Assembly (NCBI GenBank): GCA_001466705.2
Contig: LATX02000188.1
Span: 434,001 to 498,000, forward strand
Source of the DNA: Moniliophthora roreri
Lineage: Eukaryota; Basidiomycota; Agaricomycetes; Agaricales; Marasmiaceae
Direction of reading: 5' to 3'
DNA: 64,000 nucleotides
Below are positions 54,265 through 64,000 of this stretch, piece after piece. The translations under genes were made by a program, and so were the position numbers. Within the stretch, counting starts at the first letter, position 1. Every line of letters begins with the position of its first letter. A model generated the notes under the pieces. It searched no databases. It had not been told where the DNA came from and worked only from the letters and a program-made list of their open reading frames with translations.

Positions 54265-56094
54265 ATGTCCACCAATGTGTCTGCTTCCACTTCTGCTTCT
54301 GGCTCTTCTACTGGTAACCAAGCACAAGGACTCCCAAGTCCTACTCCAACTGAAGCTGGAGAAGGAAGGTATGGTGAAAATATCACCTACCACCATGGCC
54401 TCTGTCCAAACCCCTATCAACTCCTCCACCTCTTCAACTCCTGACAATACAACTAGCAGATCTGAAATGCAGCTAATCCTGACAACCAACTGGAACCCAC
54501 AGTCAAAAGCCTGTTTTTCTTATGGGCCCAATGCCAACTACTCAAAAAAATCACTGAGAGTTGCAACCTTGAAATCGCTAATCAGATCCTATTTGCGTGC
54601 AACTACGGAATAGGCCTGGAAGGGCCTGTTATGGTACTGTCTACATTCCCCTATCATCTACACCTATCTATGCATCCTCCCATAGATCCCTGAGCAGCTT
54701 CCGAATATCCCGATCCAAATACTTTCAGTGTTCTTGACAGACTCAGACGACAAACTGATGGAAATGGATACCCCCGACCTTTCCTTCAGAAACAACTCAC
54801 CTCTCTCCCTGCACTGACCTCCAAACCCACTTCCGACTACACCCACTATGTATGAGGTGTTCTTTTAATGCTATTAATACAAAGGAAATACACTTAGAAT
54901 ACTGCTATATATTTGCTTCCAGACAACACTCAGAAAATTCTATTAGTTTCAAGTTATCATCACATAGTGAAAACAGCAAGCATACTCTGGATTTTAATTT
55001 CCAGAACAGTCAGTGTTTTTTGATTATTTTATAATAATGAAGTTATAGAATTATCCTTTAATTTTCTAATTACAAATATACTAAATTTTCTGCCTTATAA
55101 AATAGTGAGAAAACATTTAGAAAATAAATATAAGATTTTAAATTTTATATTAAAAGAAACATGTTAAATACAAAAGGAAAACTAAATGAAAACTATCTAA
55201 GAACTGCTTTAAAATATAGTGTTTTCATATAATTTTCCTACTATTTTCCTAGTGTTTTCCTAGTGTTTTCTCTGACTTTCCCACAATAGAAAATGTGGAA
55301 TTTTTATCTTATCTTATTAGCATTTTCTGAGAATCTTCAACTAGAGAAAATCTAATGTTTTCTCAGTATGGAAATTATTCTAATATATTGTATTATCTTT
55401 TAATTCTCAGAATTTGAAAATTCCATATCTTTTGCTGCTGAAAATTCAGTATTCTCCAGGCATATTCTTGTTGAGAGGACACAATTGAAATTTAGAATTT
55501 ATAAATGGTTTTATAAAAATTCTCTTTGCAAGAAGATCAAGTGTTTTCTCAATAAGAAAACCATGTTAAAAGAACACCTCATATGTAGTGACCCTCCTTT
55601 ATCCTGAACCCACTCCTGATCCTGACCTTAAACTGAAAATCGAGCCCACTCTCCAAAGAGTCCCAGCCTTCAACACCCTTGTCACCAGCCCCGATGATCC
55701 AGTTCCATTCTCAAGTCAAGGAAGGCGCAGTGGCCGGAGAAGGAGAGGAGGACAAAGAGAACAAGCCCCCCAGATCCCCACACTGATCTGTGCTCGAAAC
55801 ACCTGTCGACCTCCAACTGAATGACAGATCGCTGCCGCCAACTCCATTGGAGACGTAGATGGACCATGCCTCTACCTTGTGTGCAAATTGGACCACCATC
55901 TCCCCCAAAACTGCCTAAGCTACTTTTGTAGGCAATGCCTCCACTATGCACCTGGACATATCACTGCAGGGTGCACTGTCTGCAGATGGTCTTCACAACT
56001 TTCGCATGGAAGGTCTGGTCTGGATAGTGGTGCTCTGTCAGACCATAACAATTATAATGATGATAGATATGACAATCACGACAGAGAACAATGA
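54265..56094 (+). pseudogene. R10 accessory ORF type I, split by M3
   Basis: ATG 54265, one base after the pol stop. MSTNVSASTSASGSSTG, then ENITYHHGLCPNPYQLLHLF, SLFFLWAQCQLLKKITESCN and GLEGPVMVLSTFPYHLHLSM, close to R3. M3 plus one TSD copy (750 nt) drops out cleanly and the frame continues with TLLYPEPTPDPDLKLKIE, an Arg/Gly patch RRSGRRRRGGQREQ, and the knuckles. The first knuckle has lost its first Cys (YLVCKLDHHLPQNC); the second is CRQCLHYAPGHITAGC. Stops at TGA and TAG positions after HLFNS. Confidence 0.77.
54844..55590. mobile_element. M3: complete CACTA-type MITE, 747 bp
   Basis: Starts CACTATGTATGAGGTGTTCT and ends as its inverse with TGTAGTG; about 24 bp TIRs. TSD ACC (54841-54843, 55591-55593). 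Non-coding, AT-rich, with subterminal CCTAGTGTTTTC repeats. The CACTA termini and 3-bp TSD fit the CACTA/EnSpm group. Confidence 0.85.
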
Positions 56095-56440
56095 TTGGGT
56101 ATTCGTCGTTAACACCAACACCAAAAGGAGGAAGTTTCTGTTTATAGGGGTAAATCCAAAAAAGGTGAGATTGACAGACATCAAGAAGAGGGTCGAAGAA
56201 CAGATGGTAGAGAGTTGGCAGCCAGAGTCGTCACAGGTCAAAGTAACGACGGAGAGGGAGTCAGATCAGGCACCTGACAAGTTGCAGGAAGAGCCATATG
56301 ACAAAGTAACAACGGAGAGGGAGTCAGATCAGGCACCTGACAAGTCGCAAGAAGAGCCATATAAAAAAGGAGAGTCGGGATAGACCTCTGACAAGTTGCA
56401 AGAGTACGATAGCGAGCTGTATGGCAACAGAGAGTCTTAG
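55946..56440 (+). CDS. R10 ORF4 (overlapping frame) with internal repeat
   Basis: Frame offset from the zinc knuckle frame: LDISLQGALSADGLHNFRME, then WVFVVNTNTKRRKFLFIGVN. Two copies of a 21-residue unit (VTTERESDQAPDK...EEPY) follow, encoded by a 63-bp tandem repeat at about 56238-56363. One TAG at about 56381, then LQEYDSELYGNRES to 56440, matching the R3 ORF4 end. Supports a real product in this frame. Confidence 0.6.
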
Positions 56441-56468
56441 AGCATCTAGAGCTGGAATCTAGACCTTA

Positions 56469-56480
56469 ACAGGGGGGTAA
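56469..56480 (+). promoter_or_regulatory. R10 polypurine tract
   Basis: ACAGGGGGGTAA immediately before the 3' LTR, same as R3. Confidence 0.75.
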
Positions 56481-57630
56481 TGTTACGTTATCCCATCACT
56501 TTCATATGCTTCTCTTTTCCATTGGACCTATTACACCTTCCCAGTCCCCTTCTTCCTCTAACATAACATGCTTCTCTTTCTATCAGACTTATTACACCTT
56601 CCTGGTCCCCTTCTTCCTCTTTACTGTACTTCTTATATGCTGACGCTATCACTATTTATTAACAATTACTGACCTCATCACTATATATGAATATAGTAGA
56701 AACTGGTTCAGATGTACTTATTTAAGTGCTCAAGCAGAGACAGGATCTCTAGCTTGACCTAGTTAATTCAATAACTTGTGTTTAAAGCAATGATAAGGAC
56801 CTCTGAACTTCAACAGCCATTGAACAAACTCAAACTTGAACTTGAATCTACTTCAACTTGTCTCTTGTCAAACACTACATACGAGGTGTTCTTTTCATGC
56901 TATTAATACAAAGGAAATACACTCAGAATACTGCTATATATTTACTTCTAGACAACACTCAGAAAACTCTATTAGTTTCAAGCTATCATCACATATTGAA
57001 AACAGCAAGCATATTCTATATTTTAATTTCCAGAAGAGTCTGTATTTTCTAATAATTTTATAACAATGAAATTATAAATATACTAGATTTTCTGCCTTAT
57101 AAAATAGTGAGAAAACATTCAGAAAATAAATATAAAATTTTGAATATTATATCAAGGAAAATATGTTAAATACAAAAGGAAAATTATATGAAAACTATCT
57201 GAAAACTGCTGTAAGATATAGTATTTCCACATGATTTTCCTACCATTTTCCTAGTGTTTTCCTAGTGTTTTCTCTGACTTTCCCACAATAAAAAATTTGG
57301 AATTTTTATCTTATCTTATCAGCATTTTCTGAGTATTTTCAACCAGAGAAAATTTAATGTTTTCTCAGCATGGAAATTATTCTAATATATTGTATTGTCT
57401 ATTAATTCTCAGAATTTGAAAATTCTATATTTTTTGCTATTGAAAATTTAGCATCCTCCAGACATATTCTTGTTGAGAGGACACAATTGAAATTTAGAAT
57501 TTATATATGTTTTTATAAGAATTCTCTTTAAAAGAAGATTAAGTGTTTTCTCAATCAGAAAACCATGTTAAAAGAACACCTCATACGTAGTGAAAGTTGG
57601 TAGTGACGTTGCTGTGCAAGTAACATAACA
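56481..57630 (+). repeat. R10 3' LTR, split by M4
   Basis: TGTTACGTTATCCC...GTAACATAACA, about 427 bp once M4 and one TSD copy are removed; close to the R9 LTR. M4 sits after CTTGTC. Confidence 0.88.
56873..57592. mobile_element. M4: complete CACTA-type MITE, 720 bp
   Basis: CACTACATACGAGG... to ...CCTCATACGTAGTG, TSD AAA (56870-56872, 57593-57595). Same family as M1-M3. Confidence 0.86.
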
Positions 57631-58348
57631 GGTAATAAGGACTAGAGTGAGCCCAGTCTGCTAGTCATTGCCTTAGAGAAGCTATAGTACCTTGGAAAGT
57701 ACAAAGAGCTATATGATATGCTATACAGAGGTGTCAAAGCTGTACTTTCTGACTTATCTAGGTATCAGATCCAAAACAGATCACTCCCAAAACCTGTAGG
57801 GAACCTAACTATGGCCCAATGAACACATTGGCTAGTTAACCAAGCTCTTGAAGTGCTATCAATGGGATTTTAATTTCTATTTTACCTTTCTATGATATCT
57901 GCAAAGTGCAACCTGCAGTCAAACAGTACAGAGGTACTTAGAGGAGCTATCAAAACAGAAAGACAACTTAGAACAGAAACAATCACAGAACGATCCCCCT
58001 CCAAAGTCAATATACAGATCAAAGTCAAAGCAGGTAGTCTCTTAATAAAGAGTGCACCAGTGGCTAAACAGTACGAGATAAACTAACTAGATACAAAGTC
58101 ATCTCAGAAAGAAGGAAATCACTTCTGAAGGACATCCACTACCTACAGACAGATACAACAAGATGTAAGAAGAATATCTAATGCATAAGAAGTCCTAAAT
58201 AAGACCGAGCATGCATTGTCGAAGGAGATAGGAACAGTAACAGCATGTTCCAACCTTGGAAACTTTGGCATCTAGGCCTCTGCCGATGTGCAGATACTAG
58301 AAAGGGAAATGCTGTAAAGAGACAGGACAGATACAGCCATCCACTTAT
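57631..58348. other. Unclassified sequence with short open frames
   Basis: A + frame from 57892 (MISAKCNLQSNSTEV) and another from 58245 (MFQPWKLWHLGLCRCADTRK) are open for 60-70 codons. They resemble nothing I can name, and stops surround them. Probably the 3' part of an unidentified retroelement ahead of the duplicated repeat that follows. Confidence 0.35.
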
Positions 58349-59361
58349 AGATACCCAACTTAGAAAAGAGAAAATACAAATTATAGAGTCCAGAATGCCT
58401 GGAGACATAGATACCCACATGGATATGGTTGGATACCCTAGTGGCCAGACTCCATGACATCTGAATATTCCCTCTTTTAGTATCTCAGTCACTCATTTAT
58501 CATTTCCTGAATTATTGGACATTAGTTATATTTTTCTGTAGATATATTCCCTGGACCATATATAAGAACAGCTAGATATTTGTATATACTGAAGTAACTC
58601 TGCCCCCTCTGATTGTGAATACATGACAAGTTTGTTTAGTGTATAGATTTGTGTGCCATTCCAGTTTTGCTTCCTCAGTTCAGGCCCTGGAGATTGGTTC
58701 TGAGTAACTCCAGAGAGATAGAATCTGATAACAAACTTGCATTATAAGAGACTAAGAATAACATCTTAAGTGCATTGTAGCACTTTTCTAAGAGACACCT
58801 TACACCAAGAAGGAGCCTTGGGCACTTGGAGTGTGGCCTGTGTTGGGTATNGCTCATAGATACCTGACTTAGAAAAGAGAAAATACAAATTATAGAGTCC
58901 AGAACACCTGGAGATGTAGATACCCATATGGATATGGTTGGATACCCTAGTGGCCAGACTCTGTGACATCCGATTATTCCCTTGTTTAGTATCTCAGTCA
59001 CTCATTTATCATTTTGTGAATTATCAGACATTATTTATAATTTTCTGTAGATATATTCCCTGGACCATATATAAGGACAGCTAGATATTCATATATACTC
59101 AAGTAACTCTGCCCCCTCTGATTGTGAATACATGAAGAGTTTGTTTGATATATAAATTTGTGTGCCATTCCAGTTTTGCTTCCTCACTTCAGGCCCTGGA
59201 GATTGGTTCTGAGTGACTCCAGAGAGATAGAATCTGATAACAAACTTGCGTTGTAAGAGATAAGAGTAACATCTTGAGTGTGTTGTAGCACTTTTCTAAG
59301 AGACACTTTACACCAAGAAGGAGCCTTGGGCACTTGGAGTGTGGCCTGTGTTGGGTATCAG
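58349..59361. repeat. Two tandem copies of a roughly 505-bp repeat
   Basis: 58349-58850 and about 58857-59361 are near-identical, from TAGATACC..ACTTAGAAAAG to GTGTTGGGTAT. The unit includes a TATATAAG box, like an LTR, but no clear TG...CA ends. A single N (58851) sits exactly at the junction. Confidence 0.7.
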
Positions 59362-59789
59362 GTTGCGACACACTTAGAGTCTTAGCAAGAGGTGTGCCTG
59401 CACTAAGCTCTTTGTAGAAACTGGTCTAGAACCTTTTCCAGTACATGGTGTGCTGTAGTTGTCTTAAGGAAGTCTTGAACTCTGTAGGGTCAGACTATAT
59501 TGGCTACCAAGTCTTTGTATGGGACTGTAGCTCTTGTGTTTGTGCTTTGTGCACTGTGTTCTTTGTGTTTTGTGTGTGTGTTTGTGATATAAACTCTTTT
59601 AAAACCATATATATACTCCTCTGGAGGTGAACACCATTGAAGTAGATTGCTTCAATAAGAGAGAATCAACCTAGCTAAGAGTTTTGCTGGCATTCTAAGT
59701 GCGGCAACTCTGATCACACTGATCCACACTTGTACAACAGCCTGAGTTAGACTTTTGGAGGTTATCTTCAGGATAGTTTTCCACTAGTC
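59362..59789. other. No gene recognised
   Basis: TG-rich run near 59560-59590 and a TATATATA run near 59610; no coding signal. Separates the tandem repeat from the DIRS remnant. Confidence 0.4.
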
Positions 59790-61016
59790 TTATCTTAGAC
59801 AAATTAGCATGGTGGAAGAACTGAAGGTGGGATTGTAGAGGTATGGGAAGCTATGGGTGTCAATTTTGTGAGAATGGTGTAAGCTGAGATGAAAAGGTAG
59901 GTGTACTAATAAGAGTAGAGTTTTTTGTTGGTAAACCAGTAAGAAAGGAGATTCAATGAGCAGATGATGAAATTGTAGGAGTGGGTTTGACCTGGGTGCA
60001 TGGTTCTCTAGTACCCATGTTGGCATGGGCTGACTGATAACTGAAGAATAGGTTACTCTTCATAAAAAAATATGTCAAGTAATTCCTCTGGAATGTTGAA
60101 GGAAAGGGGTAGTCAGAATTCTGGAGGACCCAACTCCCTGTGTGAGAGAGAGTCTGCCAGATTTGAAGTGGATTCAATGTATTGCAGCTGAAGTGATATA
60201 AAAAGCAGATTGAGTGCTGCATAAGTTTGACAGATTGAGTGATTGATAAATATGTTCAGACTGTATGCTTTGTTGAGAGCCCCAATGGTACCTTGGTTAT
60301 CAGAGTGTACAAGAAGATTGGCATACTGAATGTCCATTTTCTCCAGAAAGTAGACCAGTAGCTCTATGGCTAATGTCTCTAGCCAGCAGATGTCCTGACC
60401 TGGGACCTTCCATGTTGGGAGAAGGCCAAATGCTGCCTACTGGTCCCCGATCTTAACACCGACACCCTAGTCTGTGGAAGCATCTATGTAGATCCTGAGG
60501 TCTTGAATAGGACCTTTAGGGTTGAGCTGGCAGTAGAAAGTCAGATCTGATAGGGCCTCTTTCCAGAAATTTAAGTCTGCCATGACTGAATGTGGTGGGT
60601 AGAAGAGAAGATATTTGTTGCCTTTAAATCTTGACATGAAGTTGGAAAGAGATGAGAGGGAGGAGCACCCTTCTAGGTACATGAAAGTGCAATGGCACAA
60701 GGTACTATGAAGCTTCTCAACTGTGAGGAGGCAACATTGATGGCCAGAAAAATTGGTAATGAAAGATAGCACCCTGTTGAGGTATTTTGTGTGCTTCTTC
60801 TCAGGGAGAGAGACCTGCTGAAGTGGTAGATGCCATAGAAGACCCACATATATGGGCTTGAACAAGAAGTCTGGATCTCCTTTGTCAGCTGGGTTGTGCC
60901 AGAGAGTGCAGAGTCGCTCGATGTGGTGGATCATCTCCTCATGATCATAGGTATAATGGTAGGTGGTGTAGGTGTCGGGCTCAGTGGTGTGGTCTGAGTT
61001 ATGGCAAGATGCAGTG
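59790..61016 (-). pseudogene. R11 RNase H domain and C-terminal region
   Basis: Minus strand after X2: HHIERLCTLWHNPADKGDPD, QQVSLPEKKHTKYLNRVLSF and DLRIYIDASTD, then TGA, GVGVKIGDQ, ETLAIELLVYFLEKMD, LLVHSDNQGTIGALNKAYSL and YIESTSNLADSLSHRELGPP. DAST and the SDNQ Asp are the acidic RNase H-type residues. A seven-T homopolymer at about 60066-60072 shifts the frame in DIFF; the text after it (SNLFFSYQSAHANMG) is in another frame. No tyrosine recombinase active site seen. Confidence 0.75.
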
Positions 61017-62666
61017 ATATGCATAACTTTTACCTTTTATTTCGCACGCAAATAGAGAATATTTTGCACTTTTATAGTTGAAAATGACATATACAAGGGA
61101 ATTGAGAACTAGTGTGAGCCCTGAGCAGCTAGTCAAAGTGAGTAGTAGAGAAGGATACAAAATATTAGCAGAGTAATGGTTGATGGTAGGCCATACAAGG
61201 GTACCCAACCACTGCTAGTATGAAAATAAACAGTGAATCTGAATACAGAGGAGCATCCCGAAACCTGTAGGGAACCACACCACATCACATCTCTCTATTG
61301 AAAGCTTACCAAAGGGAATATTTTCAAACCACACTTTACTTGAAGGAAGAATAAAAGCCTTTGATGATACATCAATGAGAATATTATTGAGAAACAGATA
61401 TGAAACAGAGAATGACAAATTATCAGCGGGGGATACTCGAGATACCGATATCAAATTAGACAAATGAAATAGATGATTGGTCACTGGAAAGGTGCCTGTA
61501 TCACAGAAAGCGGAAGACAAAGCTGTATGACAAGAAGATAGCATGGCTGAGCTTACGCGTACACTTTAGAGGAGAAATGGAAGCATATTACGCATTCACA
61601 GAGCAGATGACAATAGACAGAGAAGGAAGGAACCATGCGGAGTGGCATGGAAGTATAATATTTTCAAATGGAGTCGGAAGGAGAGCTGTTTGATCGAGGA
61701 AATTGCAAACAATTAGTGTCAGGAGACTGTGCAATTGTCATAGAAAAAGAATAAAAGAGTTTATGGCTATGAAGCCTGACTACAATTGGACACTGTGACA
61801 GAGAAATTACTAAACACAGCTCAGTTTATATAATATTTAGCATCTGACTCAGTTTTATTTGTATGTGTGACAGATATATTAGATTATTTATGTTGTAGAG
61901 TATATAAGGGGATGTGTTTTGTAGGTGGAAAGCAGGAGAGATACTGCCCACTGATTACCAGAGTGTATGACATTGTTGTTCAGGTAGAAGAGCTACTGGC
62001 AATCAGTATTTTTCAACCACTTCGGGCTCTAGCTTATTTAGTTGTGCAAGAGGCACAGGCTAGTTGAGACCTGAGATTGTAACCCAAACCAGAGATATAA
62101 ATAAAAGCTAGGAAGAGCTTAGTTTTTAACATAAGAGGCGTGTTTTCTGATAAGAAGAATATTGTATCAGTTTACCAAGAGGGTAGCTGACATGCATCAG
62201 TATAGTCTGGTGTTTCGACGTGAATCAGAGAGGGTTTCAGGCTAGCAGTGTCTAGAAGATTTGTCCTCTTGAGAATCATTGCAGAACATAGCTAAGAGGG
62301 CTATATTCAGGTACAAGAGGTACCTTTGTTCTCACTTAGAAGAAGTTTATTCTTTGGGCAGTTTTCTGGTCGAACATCGATACTAGTATTTGCTTTGAAG
62401 TGATTAATAAAACTATAAACCCATAAATATTATACAAAACGAACACCAATCTCGATCTGAGAAGTTATTTTGAAGGCATTCATCTCTGAACTACCAAGCG
62501 AGACATTGAGAAATTATTCTTAACGTTGCAGTAACAGTGAACCATGCCGAACCAACTCGCAAACAAAACTGAGAATCAAGAACTTATATATATACCTTTT
62601 TCAGGGGTATTTTGGCAACACAGGCCTCGTGTTTTCATAGTAGAGGCATAGGTTTTTGAGCATCTT
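61017..62666 (+). mobile_element. X2: 1650-bp unclassified insertion in R11
   Basis: Flanked by CAGTG (61012-61016 and 62667-62671). Removing it with one CAGTG joins PLPHQPT to ASCHNSDHT in frame. Its last 1.3 kb matches X1 in inverse orientation. No terminal inverted repeats and no TG...CA ends. A + strand TATATAAGGGG box (61899) precedes the short ORF DILDYLCCRVYKGMCFVGGK. Could be a solo LTR or a non-autonomous element of unknown class. Confidence 0.72.
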
Positions 62667-63713
62667 CAGTGGGTTGGTGTGGTAAGGGCGAGTGGAAACC
62701 ATTATCATCTAGGTTTTCCCAATTTGGAAATCTCATAGCGAGAAGGTCATCCTTGTACTTGAAAATGAGTTCAACCCCTTCTGCATGCCAGATGTTGACA
62801 ATGGCATTAGCTATCATGCCTGCATTACTGCTAGCACATGCTGCCCCAAAAGAGTAGCAATGATTGACATAAAATTCACCTGTACATCTCTAAACCACCA
62901 GAAAAGGTTTGTAGTGAGGTAGAACAGGACATGTACAGTGGAATTTGGCAATATCCAGCATGCATGCCTGAGTACCAGGTGGTGCTGAAGCAACCTATAA
63001 GTTATGTAAGTAATGTGTCTAGAAAGACAGATGTAAGAGATGGTAATCCCTGAGAAAACAGTGGCTGAATGGCCTATAGACAGGTCTGGTAAGACCAGGT
63101 ATGTGCTGAATGGCTGGTCTGGAAAGACCCAAAGTAGATGTCAAATGATGGGTCTAGTAAGACCATAGGGAAAGCCAGATGGCTGGGTATGATAGCAAAT
63201 GAAAATGACTCACCAGTTCGGCAACTCTAGTGGCAGTATGAAAATGAGTTGGGAAGGACTCTTTTTTAATGAAAGAGTTCACTGAACACTGTTCCTGTGT
63301 CTCCTTAGAGAGGTTTTGGCAGACGTGATACTTAGGTGGTGAATCTGGACCCTGGTCCTGGACCAATACAATAAATGGCAAAGAGATGAAAGGTCCCCAC
63401 ATGATAGTTTCCATAGTTTGTTTTGAGAATGGACCACTGAATCTGCTGGCAGCAAGTTCTTTTGTGATATAGTTGTCTACAACTTCTGGGTACTCTTTAA
63501 CAGATGAGTGGTTCTTTATGATCATGGTCTTCTCAATGACTGGCATGTCCCCAAGTGGAAAGCCTTGGCATAAGTTGTTGGCAAGAAATGGATAAAGCGG
63601 AGATAGATTGTTCCTTTCAAGAAATTCTTTGAAGGCAGTGGCATCGTATAGGGTAATGATGGCCTCGTAAATGGCATTGTGTAATGGGTCTGAGTCAGGA
63701 ATGCGGTGATGTG
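62667..63713 (-). pseudogene. R11 reverse transcriptase domain with 219-nt intron
   Basis: Minus strand from about 63713 (HHRIPDSDPLHNAIYEAIIT, PLYPFLANNLCQGFPLGDMP, ELAASRFSGPFSKQTMETIM, KYHVCQNLSKETQEQCSVNS, FPTHFHTATRVAEL). Then GTGAGT at 63213 and CTTATAG to 62995 remove 219 nt in phase, giving VASAPPGTQACMLDIAKFHC, HCYSFGAACASSNAG and YKDDLLAMRFP, where YKDD is the RT active-site loop. One TAG (VV-stop-RCTG, CAG expected). A splice acceptor-like TTAG precedes 63713, so an earlier exon may lie upstream. Confidence 0.78.
62995..63213 (-). other. Intron in R11 RT
   Basis: GTGAGT...TTATAG, 219 nt, phase 0 between VAEL and VASAPPG. Contains four copies of a short motif related to GGTCTKGTAAGACC (near 63085, 63110, 63120 and 63150 on the + strand). 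Confidence 0.66.
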
Positions 63714-64000
63714 CCTAATTTTGGCCTAGACATGAAATCATGCACTTTTCATGTCAAATACTAGAAAAAGAGCCCAGAGTACATATGATATTCACATGAC
63801 CTGATCACTCAAGAGCTCTAATATGGCATCTAAAGCTTTAAGCACTGAGTCTAACAAGTCTAATAATTGACACTGTAACACAATTTAGATGAGGTCAGTA
63901 GACTATACTGGCCCTCTATATTACAGTGAAGCATCGCTGTGAGGATCCTTGGTCAATAAAAATGGGCCAGAAACCACTAATTCTGAATACAAAGAAATAG
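63714..64000. other. No gene recognised
   Basis: Upstream of the R11 RT exon on its strand; could contain another intron and exon of that gene but no frame stands out. Confidence 0.4.

Larger units (their letters stand above)
53350..57630 (+). mobile_element. R10: 3' half of a Ty3/gypsy chromovirus
   Basis: Integrase, chromodomain, type I accessory ORF, ORF4, polypurine tract and 3' LTR, with MITEs M3 and M4 inserted in the accessory ORF and LTR. The 5' half is missing beyond M2. Confidence 0.86.
59790..63713 (-). mobile_element. R11: DIRS-like retroelement remnant, split by X2
   Basis: Minus strand carries an RT and an RNase H of the kind found in basidiomycete DIRS-group elements, continuous across X2. 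Terminal repeats and a convincing tyrosine recombinase were not found. The upstream part may continue past 63713. Confidence 0.7.

Noticed and set aside
46988..57630. R9 and R10 as one element interrupted by M2
   Set aside because: They repeat the same integrase segment with clear differences, and the outer flanking 5-mers do not match.
58968..59630. Copia-like LTR bounded by TGTGACAT and GGTGAACA
   Set aside because: TG...CA alone is weak; no primer site, polypurine tract or flanking duplication was found and the region includes a probable assembly gap.
59790..60110. Tyrosine recombinase at the end of R11
   Set aside because: The remaining sequence shows no Arg-His-Tyr catalytic pattern and is too short.
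1..64000. Host genes, rRNA, tRNA or CRISPR arrays
   Set aside because: None found: all longer frames trace to mobile elements and there are no regular spacer arrays or structured RNA genes I could support.

Overview
The window looks like a repeat-only stretch of a basidiomycete (probably Agaricomycete) nuclear genome. The evidence is a PIF/Harbinger transposon whose genes carry about 50-nt GT-AG introns, Ty3/gypsy elements with chromodomains, a basidiomycete-style DIRS polyprotein, and strong CpG decay (CGA to TGA nonsense changes, CG to TG or CA changes between paired LTRs). I found no host gene, tRNA, rRNA or CRISPR array. Almost every recognisable protein belongs to a transposable element, and nearly all are broken.

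Layout. 730-3843 is a Harbinger-type transposon with perfect 72-bp inverted repeats (transposase on +, Myb/SANT partner on -). 4297-6436 is a truncated minus-strand gypsy element (R1). 6437-42133 is one old minus-strand gypsy element (R2) split by three later insertions, each with a 5-bp target duplication: R3 (7962-21569, TSD GACTT), R5 (22734-29843, GTTGG) and R6 (31596-38388, TCTTC). R3 itself is split by R4 (14295-20830, CTGGA). With the insertions removed, R2 reads through in frame at all three sites. 42134-46987 holds an R2-type fragment (R7), one arm of a 1.3-kb inverted pair (X1), a CACTA-type MITE end (M1) and a truncated minus-strand gypsy (R8). 46988-57630 holds two half elements, R9 and R10, with CACTA MITEs M2-M4. 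57631-59790 is unclassified repeat. 59790-63713 is a minus-strand DIRS-like RT/RNase H gene interrupted by X2, the other 1.3-kb arm.

How the genes work. R3, R4, R5, R6, R8, R9 and R10 are one clade: LTR - leader ORF (ORF0) - gag - pol (protease, RT, RNase H, integrase, chromodomain) - accessory ORF - LTR. Gag and pol are joined by a candidate -1 frameshift at GGGTTTT. Priming appears to be self-primed: the base run just after the 5' LTR is complementary to a run about 32 nt downstream of the LTR TATA box, where the RNA 5' end should lie. After pol comes an accessory gene of one of two unrelated types. Type I (R3, R5, R6, R8, R10) has a conserved N-terminal domain and, where that end survives (R3, R5, R6, R10), a C-terminal double zinc knuckle that overlaps a second conserved frame (ORF4). 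Type II (R1, R4) has a different Cys/His motif. R2 is a separate gypsy lineage carrying a long antisense ORF with its own TATA box between pol and the 3' LTR.

The most promising items for follow-up are the post-pol accessory proteins (type I/ORF4 overlap and type II), the antisense zinc-cluster ORF of R2, the self-priming signatures found in two lineages, and the CpG-restricted decay.
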